Shown here in pieces: positions 16,824 through 23,316 of a DNA stretch of 23,316 nucleotides. The stretch comes from Paraprevotella sp. (GTDB lineage Bacteria > Bacteroidota > Bacteroidia > Bacteroidales > Bacteroidaceae). Made by a program: the position numbers and the translations under genes. Under the pieces are notes generated by a model. The model made no database searches, was not told the origin of the DNA, and saw only the letters and a list, made by a program, of their open reading frames with translations. The stretch spans positions 1 to 23,316 of the forward strand of contig JAJPYK010000269.1 in NCBI GenBank assembly GCA_021205005.1, in the 5' to 3' direction. Position 1 is the first letter of the stretch. Each line of letters starts with the position of its first letter.

Positions 16824-19800
16824 ATGAAGCCGTCATCAGAGCCTGCCCCAATAGATTGTTTCCTCCCTTACGGCACGGAAACCTCATGGACCGAAACCAT
16901 CCGACCGCTCACCGCAAGCGGAAAGATACACCGCATATACCGATTCTACAATAAAGATCTCACGGACCATTTGCCGGAAGGATGTATCCCTTTATACTCC
17001 GAAGGAATCTTCAGCACGCAGACAATAAAAAAAATAGCTGCGCATTGCCAGACGGATTACGTGCTGTTTTATCATAAGACTCTCAATCTCGAGTTCGGAT
17101 ACCATGCATTGGAAAGATGGTTGCGCGTAGCCGATGATACCCAAGCCGTCATGATCTACGCCGACCATTATGCCGTACAAAGCGACGGGATGCGCGTCCT
17201 CAAGCCCGTCATCGACTACCAATGGGGAAGCCTGAGAGACGATTTCGATTTCGGACCGTTAGTCCTCCTACGTACAGATGCGTTGAAAGCGTATGCCGCA
17301 CAGAAGGAACTGACCGACTATCGTTTTGCCGGATGGTATGATCTTCGCCTGTTTCTCAGCCGACGCGGCGAGCTGTTTCTTCTGAACGAGCCTCTTTATA
17401 CGGAAATAGAAACCGACACGCGCAAAAGCGGAGAAAAGAACTTCGACTATGTCAATCCTAAAAACCGCGAAGTGCAAATCGAAATGGATAATGCTTGCAC
17501 AGCGCACCTCAAACAGATAGGAGCCTATCTAGCCCCCGATGAATGGGACGAAATCGATTTTCAAAACGAGGAATTCCCCTGCGAAGCCACAGTCGTCATC
17601 CCGGTCAAGAACAGGGCACGGACAATTGAAGATGCCATACGCAGCGTGTTGACACAAGAAACCCGCTTTACCTTCAACCTCATTGTAGTAGACAACCACT
17701 CCACGGACGGGACCACGGAGATCGTCGCACGCTACCGTCACGACCCGCGCATGGTTCATCTCATTCCCGAACGCTCCGATCTGGGCATAGGAGGATGCTG
17801 GAACACAGCGGTACATCATCCGTCTTGCGGACGGTTCGTCGTCCAATTGGATTCGGACGATCTATACAGTTCCACACATACATTGCAACGCATCATCGAC
17901 ACATTTTACAGCGAAAAGGCCGCGATGGTCATCGGTTCTTACCGCATGACGGATTTTGCCTTGCACACCCTCCCGCCCGGACTTATAGACCATAAGGAAT
18001 GGACTCCTGCAAACGGTCGCAACAACGCCCTACGTATCAACGGCCTGGGTGCGCCCCGGGCTTTTTTCACACCGGTACTGAGGAGATTCCAACTGCCCGA
18101 TACCAGTTACGGCGAGGACTACGCCGCCGGTCTGTGTATCTCGCGCTTCTATCGCATCGGACGCATTTATGAGGAATTGTATCTGTGCCGACGCTGGGAA
18201 GGAAACTCCGACGCCGCCCTGAGTATAGAGAAAGTCAATGCTCACAATCTATATAAAGACCGCTTGCGTACCGTAGAACTTCATGCGCGGAAACAACTGA
18301 ACCAACAATGGACACGCCGGCTTACTGCCGAAGAAATGCATACATTCTTCCGAAAACAACTGGAAGAATGGCAAGACACGAAATTGCGTTACGAAGCGTT
18401 AAAACAGGTGAAAACGAGAGAACTGGCCTTCGGCAACCATGTGCTCTCCGTACAATTCAACCCGGCACGCATCGTGTCCACCGGCGCCAGCATCTCTCCC
18501 AAGGACCTGAAAGCCCGGCCTTGTTTCCTTTGCGACCTCAATCGTCCGAAAGAGCAGCACAGTCTTCCCATAGAGGGACGGTATCAACTTTTAGTCAATC
18601 CCTACCCCATCTTGCCGGAACACTTCACCCTCCCTACGCGACGTCACGTCGCACAGAGCATCCTGCCGCATTTTTCAGTCCTGCGCAACCTGGCCTGGAA
18701 CATCCCCGACACCCTACTCTTCTACAACGGTCCCATGTGCGGTGCGTCGGCTCCCGACCACATGCACTTTCAGGCCGGCACACGCGGAATACTCCCGATC
18801 GAAAGAGACTGGAGACGATACGAGACTTGCATGGAAAAACTGTATCCGCTGCAACCGGAAGAAAAGGATATGCTGGAAGATTTGGTATCGCAGAACGCCA
18901 ACTGCGGGCTCTATCTGCTCAAGAGTTATGCCTGCCCCGTCTTCGTCATCCGCACTTATCCGTCGGATCATCCCTGTTATCTGTTCGAGAAGCTCTACCA
19001 TGCCCTCCCCCTGTGCAACGACGAAAACGAACCGCGCATGAACATCGTCTGCTGGCGACAAGCATGGAATGCAGGGCGCGAAGACGAAATCATCATCCTG
19101 ATCTTCCCCAGAAAGAAACACCGTCCGGACTGTTATTCGCAGACCGGAGAGGCGCAAATACTCGTCAGTCCCGGAGCCTTGGACATGGGAGGGCTGATCA
19201 TCACGCCGCGCGAAGAAGATTTCCGGAAAATCACCTCCGAACAGGCCGTAAACATCTTGCGCGAAGTGACGTTGAGCGAAGAAGAACTCCGGCCGACTAT
19301 CGCCCGGATTACCGGACATAACTCCCCAGAGACCCGCAACGCCTCGGGGCACACTGCCCTCGCGACAGAACTGTTACACGAACAGACCGAACCGGAAGTC
19401 AGCGTAGGCATCATGAACCGCCGGCACATTCGGTTCTCCCTGAACGCCGAATACTCGGCCAAAGGCATGCTGGCCCGCGGCGAACAGACCGTAGAATGCT
19501 GTGAAGGCGGTATCTTATGGTATGGCAACCTCTATCGAGAATTGACGTTCACCCCGAAAGAAAAAAACGCATCATTCTCCCTCTACGACGTCACGATCGG
19601 CATCCGTTTCCATTGGGAACGACAGGAAACACAGATCTTCAGCGGCACCTTGAGGCTCGTTGTCGAAGAGGAGAAGATTGTCGCCATCAACGTCTTGCCG
19701 GTAGAAGACTACCTCATCAGCGTCATCTCCAGCGAAATGAACGCCTCATCATCCATCGAATTCTTAAAGGCATCAGCCGTCATCAGCCGAAGCTGGCTCT

Positions 19801-20711
19801 ATGCCCAAATAGAAAAGCGTAAACAACTGAGCGGACACGACCGCGGATTTTTCTCGTTCAGCAAAACCGACAGCGAATTGATCCGCTGGTACGATCGGGA
19901 AGACCATACGATTTTCGACGTCTGTGCCGACGACCATTGCCAACGTTACCAAGGCATCACACGGGCCAGCAACGAAGCTGTGGTAAAAGCGGTGGAAGCC
20001 ACACGCGGACAAATCCTGATGTCGGGAGAAGACATTTGCGACGCCCGTTTCTCAAAATGCTGCGGAGGCGTCACCGAAGAATTCGAATATTGTTGGGAAA
20101 ACAAGCATCTGCCCTACCTGACAAGCATCAGAGACGCCGCTCCCGATCTTCACGGCTTACGCCCGGCACTGCCCGACCTGACGCAAGAAGAAGAGGCGGA
20201 ACGATGGATCAGAGGCACGCCTCCTTCGTTCTGCCATACGACAGACAAAGCGATCCTGCATCAGGTATTGAACGACTACGATCAGGAAACCAAAGACTTT
20301 TACCGTTGGAAAGTGGAATACACGCAACAGGAATTAGCAGCCCTTATCGCGGAGAACCTGAAAACCGATTTCGGACAAATTCTCTCGCTTACGCCGATAG
20401 AACGCGGACGGGGCGGACACATCTGCAAACTGCGAATCACAGGTACGCAGCGCACCCTCGTCATCGGTAAAGAACTGGAAATACGCCGTGTGCTGAGTTC
20501 CACCCATCTGTTCAGCTCCGCGTTCGTCGTAGACTACGAAGACATCACGAACGGCGTACCCGGCAGATTCAGACTCACCGGAGCCGGCTGGGGACATGGC
20601 GTAGGCATGTGTCAGATCGGAGCGGCGGTCATGGGCGCACAAGGGTATGCCTACGATGAGATTCTGAAACATTATTATAGCGGAGCCTGCATCCGGAAAG
20701 TGTATCCATGA
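16824..20711 (+). CDS. Four-part fusion: GT-A-like, GT2 glycosyltransferase, HIT/GalT-like (DUF4922) and SpoIID domains
   Basis: 1295 aa, no frameshift. Residues 8-200 look like a degenerate GT-A fold (MIYADHY at 110-116, [15 protein letters not shown]). Residues 252-480 are a family-2 glycosyltransferase: [32 protein letters not shown], metal-binding QLDSDD (341-346) and GEDYAAGL (430-437). Residues 540-790 resemble DUF4922 (name from memory) of the HIT/GalT/Ap4A-phosphorylase superfamily, with CFLC (567-570) and the HxHxQ active-site pattern H646-M-H648-F-Q650. Residues 860-1295 are SpoIID/LytB, a lytic transglycosylase for peptide-free peptidoglycan glycan, with LPVEDYL, SSEMNAS (catalytic Glu971) and the C-terminal [15 protein letters not shown] (1253-1267). 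No signal peptide or membrane helix is visible, and the protein is Cys-rich, both consistent with the cytoplasm. It is followed 1 base later by an AmpG-like permease. Role inferred: processing or re-use of imported cell-wall glycan. Confidence 0.9.
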   Translation: MKPSSEPAPIDCFLPYGTETSWTETIRPLTASGKIHRIYRFYNKDLTDHLPEGCIPLYSEGIFSTQTIKKIAAHCQTDYVLFYHKTLNLEFGYHALERWLRVADDTQAVMIYADHYAVQSDGMRVLKPVIDYQWGSLRDDFDFGPLVLLRTDALKAYAAQKELTDYRFAGWYDLRLFLSRRGELFLLNEPLYTEIETDTRKSGEKNFDYVNPKNREVQIEMDNACTAHLKQIGAYLAPDEWDEIDFQNEEFPCEATVVIPVKNRARTIEDAIRSVLTQETRFTFNLIVVDNHSTDGTTEIVARYRHDPRMVHLIPERSDLGIGGCWNTAVHHPSCGRFVVQLDSDDLYSSTHTLQRIIDTFYSEKAAMVIGSYRMTDFALHTLPPGLIDHKEWTPANGRNNALRINGLGAPRAFFTPVLRRFQLPDTSYGEDYAAGLCISRFYRIGRIYEELYLCRRWEGNSDAALSIEKVNAHNLYKDRLRTVELHARKQLNQQWTRRLTAEEMHTFFRKQLEEWQDTKLRYEALKQVKTRELAFGNHVLSVQFNPARIVSTGASISPKDLKARPCFLCDLNRPKEQHSLPIEGRYQLLVNPYPILPEHFTLPTRRHVAQSILPHFSVLRNLAWNIPDTLLFYNGPMCGASAPDHMHFQAGTRGILPIERDWRRYETCMEKLYPLQPEEKDMLEDLVSQNANCGLYLLKSYACPVFVIRTYPSDHPCYLFEKLYHALPLCNDENEPRMNIVCWRQAWNAGREDEIIILIFPRKKHRPDCYSQTGEAQILVSPGALDMGGLIITPREEDFRKITSEQAVNILREVTLSEEELRPTIARITGHNSPETRNASGHTALATELLHEQTEPEVSVGIMNRRHIRFSLNAEYSAKGMLARGEQTVECCEGGILWYGNLYRELTFTPKEKNASFSLYDVTIGIRFHWERQETQIFSGTLRLVVEEEKIVAINVLPVEDYLISVISSEMNASSSIEFLKASAVISRSWLYAQIEKRKQLSGHDRGFFSFSKTDSELIRWYDREDHTIFDVCADDHCQRYQGITRASNEAVVKAVEATRGQILMSGEDICDARFSKCCGGVTEEFEYCWENKHLPYLTSIRDAAPDLHGLRPALPDLTQEEEAERWIRGTPPSFCHTTDKAILHQVLNDYDQETKDFYRWKVEYTQQELAALIAENLKTDFGQILSLTPIERGRGGHICKLRITGTQRTLVIGKELEIRRVLSSTHLFSSAFVVDYEDITNGVPGRFRLTGAGWGHGVGMCQIGAAVMGAQGYAYDEILKHYYSGACIRKVYP

Positions 20712-20712
20712 A

Positions 20713-22032
20713 ATGAAAGACCTACATACCCCACACGAAGGCAGGCACACGTCGGCCCCATCCGAAAGCGGGAACCCGTGGAAATGGATTCCCACCCTCT
20801 ATTTCGCAGAAGCATTGCCCTATGTGGCCGTCATGAGCATCTCCACGATGATGTACGAACGTCTCGGACTGTCCAACGCGGAAATCGCTTTCTACACCAG
20901 CATGCTTTATCTCCCGTGGGTCATCAAACCCCTATGGAGCCCGTTCATCGACTTGGCCAAAAGCAAACGTTGGTGGATTCTGGCCATGGAGCTGCTGATT
21001 GCCGCGGCCATCGCCGGAGTGGCTTTCACCATACCTTCGCCCCATTTTCTGTTCTTCACGCTGGCGTTCTTCTGGCTGATGGCTTTCAGCAGTTCCACTC
21101 ACGACATCGCCGCAGACGGATTCTACATGCTGGCCCTCGACCCGCACGAGCAGACGCTCTACGTGGGCATACGAAGCACATTCTACCGCATCGCCACCAT
21201 TGCCGGCAGCGGACTGCTCATCATGCTGGCAGGCACGTTGGAGACTTTCACCCGCCGCATCGCCCACTCCTGGAGCCTCACGTTCTATGTGTTGGCCGCC
21301 TTCTTCGTTTCCGTCAGCGTCTACCACATCTTCCATCTGCCCCGTCCGACCTGCGACCGTAACCTACGTGCCGCTTCGGCCTCCAAGCTGATGAAAGATT
21401 TCTTTCTCACGTTTCTTTCTTTCCTTCAGAAGCCCCAGGCTTTCACGGCCATACTTTTCATGTTGTTCTACCGACTACCCGAGGCCCTGCTCATCAAGAT
21501 CTCCAACCTCTTCATGATCAAACCGATAAGCGAAGGAGGACTGGGACTTTCCACTCAAGAAGTGGGGTTCGTACAAGGCACGGTCGGCGTGTTGGGACTC
21601 ACCCTGGGCGGCATCATCGGAGGGCTTGCCGCCTCGCGCGACGGATTGAAAAAATGGCTATGGCCGATGGTATGGAGCATCACGCTCCCCGATATGGTCT
21701 ACGTCTATCTGAGTTACTTTCAATCGCAAAACTTCTTGCTCATCAATGTGCTGGTATTCATCGAGCAATTCGGCTACGGTTTCGGATTTACGGCCTACAT
21801 GCTCTTCCTGATCTATTATTCGCAGGGTGAGAAGCAAACCTCCCATTATGCCATCAGCACGGCTTTCATGGCCCTGTCCATGATGCTGCCGGGCATGGTA
21901 GCCGGCGACCTGCAAGAGGCCGTAGGCTATTTCCAGTTCTTCCTCATCGTGATGGGCTGCTGTCTGGCCACCGTCGGCGTAGCATTCCTCCTGAAAATCA
22001 ATCCCGAATTCGGAAAAAAAAGAACGTCATGA
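20713..22032 (+). CDS. ampG: AmpG-like muropeptide permease (MFS)
   Basis: 439-aa major facilitator of the AmpG type, which brings GlcNAc-anhydroMurNAc (with or without peptide) from periplasm to cytoplasm for cell-wall recycling. Hallmarks are the N-terminal LYFAEALPYVAVMSISTMMYERLGLSNAEIAFYTSMLYLPWVIKPLWSPFID block and SSSTHDIAADGFYM in helix 4-5. About 12 hydrophobic segments are visible, with a 20-residue polar N-terminus and a basic C-terminus (FGKKRTS). ATG 20713 is 1 base after the SpoIID-fusion stop, and the stop overlaps the kinase start by 4 bases (ATGA), so the three genes are translationally coupled. Related permeases carry other cargo (acetyl-CoA type SLC33), but the neighbours favour muropeptides. 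Substrate is inferred. Confidence 0.88.
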   Translation: MKDLHTPHEGRHTSAPSESGNPWKWIPTLYFAEALPYVAVMSISTMMYERLGLSNAEIAFYTSMLYLPWVIKPLWSPFIDLAKSKRWWILAMELLIAAAIAGVAFTIPSPHFLFFTLAFFWLMAFSSSTHDIAADGFYMLALDPHEQTLYVGIRSTFYRIATIAGSGLLIMLAGTLETFTRRIAHSWSLTFYVLAAFFVSVSVYHIFHLPRPTCDRNLRAASASKLMKDFFLTFLSFLQKPQAFTAILFMLFYRLPEALLIKISNLFMIKPISEGGLGLSTQEVGFVQGTVGVLGLTLGGIIGGLAASRDGLKKWLWPMVWSITLPDMVYVYLSYFQSQNFLLINVLVFIEQFGYGFGFTAYMLFLIYYSQGEKQTSHYAISTAFMALSMMLPGMVAGDLQEAVGYFQFFLIVMGCCLATVGVAFLLKINPEFGKKRTS

Positions 22033-22937
22033 AGACAAACCGGAATAAACCGATCCTCCTATGGATAGCCGACGGAGGATCGACCAAAACCGACTGGTGC
22101 GGCATAGACACCGACGGAGAAAGGCATTATTTACGCACAAGGGGATTCAACCCGCTCCAACTGGACGATAATGAAATCAGGGCGATTCTTTCACGCGAAT
22201 GGCTTCCTGCATGCATTCCGTCCGACACCCCGGACCAACCGGTTTATCCGGACATACACTACTACGGTGCCGGCTGCCTGCCGGCCCTCTGCCGGCGGAT
22301 AGAACGCATATTCACCGGACTGATTCCCGGAGCTACGGCCGAAGTGCGGTCCGACCTGTGGGGAGCCGCCAGAGCCTTGTGCGGCCACGAAGCCGGCATC
22401 GCCTGTATCTTGGGCACCGGAGCCAACTCCTGTCTGTACGACGGACGGACGATCGCCGACCACATCCCCCCTTTAGGATACATCCTGGGAGACGAAGGCA
22501 GCGGAGCCTATCTCGGGAAACGTCTCATCGCCGGACTATTGAAAAGAACATGGGCGCAAGAACTCCGCGAACAGTTCGAGGCTGAATACGGATGGACCGA
22601 AGACGACCTCATACGGAAAGTGTACCGTGAACCCGAAGCCAACCGCTTTTTAGCTTCGTTCGCTCCTTTCCTGAAAACCCGCCGTCAACATCCCGACATA
22701 CACCGCATGCTCGTAGACAGCTTCTGTGCATTCTTCAAGATGAACATAGAACCATACGCACACCGGGGACTGCCGGTGCACTTTGTCGGCAGCATTGCCT
22801 TCCACTTCCGCGAAGAGTTGGAAGAAGCCGCACATCTTTGCGGACGACACATAGGCAAAATACTCGAGAAACCGATAGAGAGCATGGCCGATTATCATGT
22901 ATCCCCACTCGAAAAAACGACAAAAGAAGTCAGATAA
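22029..22937 (+). CDS. BadF/BadG-family amino-sugar kinase (NagK/MurK-like)
   Basis: 302-aa ASKHA-fold ATP-dependent kinase, read as N-acetylglucosamine or N-acetylmuramic acid kinase. Phosphate-1 motif DGGSTKTDW (15-23), SDLWGAARAL (108-117) with D109 the likely catalytic base, phosphate-2 motif LGTGANS (128-134), GDEGSGAYLGKR (154-165) and adenosine-motif region VHFVGSIAFHF. About 15 residues longer than close relatives, mostly in the N-terminal lead-in and the C-terminal tail. It overlaps the permease gene by ATGA, so its substrate is probably a sugar released from imported cell-wall fragments. Whether it acts on GlcNAc, MurNAc or both, and at O-6 or O-1, cannot be read here. No murQ, nagA or nagB is nearby. 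Confidence 0.88.
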   Translation: MKTNRNKPILLWIADGGSTKTDWCGIDTDGERHYLRTRGFNPLQLDDNEIRAILSREWLPACIPSDTPDQPVYPDIHYYGAGCLPALCRRIERIFTGLIPGATAEVRSDLWGAARALCGHEAGIACILGTGANSCLYDGRTIADHIPPLGYILGDEGSGAYLGKRLIAGLLKRTWAQELREQFEAEYGWTEDDLIRKVYREPEANRFLASFAPFLKTRRQHPDIHRMLVDSFCAFFKMNIEPYAHRGLPVHFVGSIAFHFREELEEAAHLCGRHIGKILEKPIESMADYHVSPLEKTTKEVR

Positions 22938-22956
22938 AGAAAAATATCTATTTTTT
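22932..22956 (+). terminator. Weak hairpin with T6 tail at the kinase stop
   Basis: AGATA (22932-22936) pairs with TATCT (22945-22949), followed after one A by T6 (22951-22956). The stem is only 5 bp and AT-rich, and overlaps the stop codon, so termination may be inefficient. Confidence 0.3.
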
Positions 22957-22964
22957 AGCAAAAC

Positions 22965-22978
22965 ATGCTATAAAGCAT
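22965..22978. promoter_or_regulatory. Short palindrome upstream of the orphan promoter
   Basis: ATGCT-ATAA-AGCAT, a perfect 5-bp inverted repeat, 10 bases before the -33-like TTG of the next promoter. It may be an operator; chance is not excluded in AT-rich DNA. Confidence 0.2.
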
Positions 22979-22988
22979 AAAAATAAAC

Positions 22989-23019
22989 TTGCATGAGCCT
23001 AAGAATGCCCTTATTTTTG
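22989..23019 (+). promoter_or_regulatory. Bacteroidetes-type promoter reading toward the right edge
   Basis: TTG (22989-22991) followed after 20 bases by TATTTTTG (23012-23019), close to the -33/-7 arrangement of the primary sigma factor. The predicted start near 23026 reads into the palindromic element and out of the window, so the gene it serves is not visible. Confidence 0.5.
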
Positions 23020-23084
23020 CAGCGTTATCCTGAAAACCATCTTTTTACCTTAAACAAGACTAATACCTGAAAAACTAAAGAATG

Positions 23085-23266
23085 AGAGGGTGTGTCATAA
23101 TTCAAAAAGCACTTTGAAAAAGTAATAATCAGAAACTTCATTCAATAAAAACAACCATATAGAGCTTCGTGGAGAGCTTTATAAGGTTGTTTTTGCTTAG
23201 TTCAACGGAGGATACTTACAGATTATAAGTTGTCAATCTCAAAATTTGAATTATGACACACCCTCT
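23085..23266. repeat. MITE-like 182-bp element with 22-bp terminal inverted repeats
   Basis: The left arm (23085-23106) starts AGAGGGTGTGTCATAATTC and the right arm (23245-23266) is its exact reverse complement, 22 of 22 bases. The 138-base interior has no gene but holds a second strong hairpin (23147-23194). A short non-coding body with perfect terminal repeats fits a miniature inverted-repeat transposable element. A target-site duplication was not found: the flanks are AAGAATG and TTTTTCAT. A large intergenic terminator or regulatory palindrome is the alternative. Confidence 0.55.
23147..23194. repeat. Nested 20-bp hairpin inside the palindromic element
   Basis: AAAAACAACC-A-TATA-G-AGCT (23147-23166) faces AGCT-T-TATA-A-GGTTGTTTTT (23175-23194) around the loop TCGTGGAG. 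Of 20 positions, 18 are Watson-Crick, one is a G-T wobble and one is A-A. On the + strand the right arm ends in T5, so the hairpin could itself act as a terminator. Confidence 0.6.
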
Positions 23267-23316
23267 TTTTTCATAGTTTATCGTCGGGCTTATATTCTCA
23301 TTTGTTTAGGCTGCTT

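Larger units (their letters stand above)
22938..23316. other. Gene-free right end with a promoter and a palindromic element
   Basis: 379 AT-rich bases without a supported gene. In order: weak terminator tail, a short palindrome (ATGCT-ATAA-AGCAT, 22965-22978), a promoter-like site (22989-23019), and the palindromic element (23085-23266). The last 50 bases hold nothing recognised; the next gene lies outside. Confidence 0.6.

Noticed and set aside
18308..19321. A 337-codon frame overlapping the HIT-like part of the fusion gene
   Set aside because: It is a +1 shadow with low-complexity Arg/His/Pro composition and no motif, while the main frame carries conserved motifs throughout.
23085..23266. 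CRISPR repeat or phage attachment site
   Set aside because: The repeats are a single inverted pair, not direct repeats with regular spacers, and no integrase or cas gene is present.

Overview
The window reads as a chromosomal segment from a Bacteroidales bacterium (Bacteroides/Barnesiella-like; the genus is not resolved here). The evidence is the set of recognisable proteins (ClpB, a GHL10-type lipid-free glycoside hydrolase, LptE, a DUF4837-type lipoprotein, a GT2/HIT-like/SpoIID fusion) together with promoters carrying the Bacteroidetes -7 element TAnnTTTG and few recognisable Shine-Dalgarno sequences. Coding DNA is of roughly even base composition and intergenic DNA is mostly AT-rich. No rRNA, tRNA or CRISPR array was seen.

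Layout. (1) 1-2350: 3' part of clpB (+), followed by two hairpin terminators. (2) 2509-5253 (-): two neighbouring genes, a secreted GHL10/DUF187 glycoside hydrolase and an MFS efflux transporter. Both are broken: each has a one-base loss, and the hydrolase also has an in-frame TAA. The transporter has a GC-rich leader with competing hairpins. (3) 5567-8996 (+): uvrA, then a hexapeptide-repeat sugar O-acetyltransferase. A gene-free stretch follows, ending in a strong terminator at 9255-9300 and a second one at the end of secG. (4) 9451-12351 (-): a compact cluster transcribed sigma-54 activator -> lptE -> TPR protein -> secG, concerned with envelope assembly and protein export. (5) 12486-16718 (-): rlmN -> DUF4837-type lipoprotein -> pdxA -> LPG-synthase-type membrane protein. 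(6) 16824-22937 (+): a three-gene operon with 1-nt and ATGA junctions. It encodes a 1295-aa four-part protein (GT-A-like, GT2, HIT/GalT-like, SpoIID), an AmpG-like muropeptide permease and a BadF/NagK-type sugar kinase. (7) 22938-23316: a promoter-like site and a 182-bp palindromic MITE-like element.

The most interesting part is region 6. The big protein shows no signal peptide or membrane segment, yet it ends in a SpoIID peptidoglycan lytic transglycosylase domain that keeps its catalytic Glu. It sits with a cell-wall-fragment importer and an amino-sugar kinase. I infer a cytoplasmic cell-wall salvage system in which imported glycan is cut, phosphorylated, perhaps nucleotide-activated and re-used. 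The precise chemistry cannot be read from sequence. Second in interest are the paired gene decay in region 2 and the MITE-like palindrome at the right edge.
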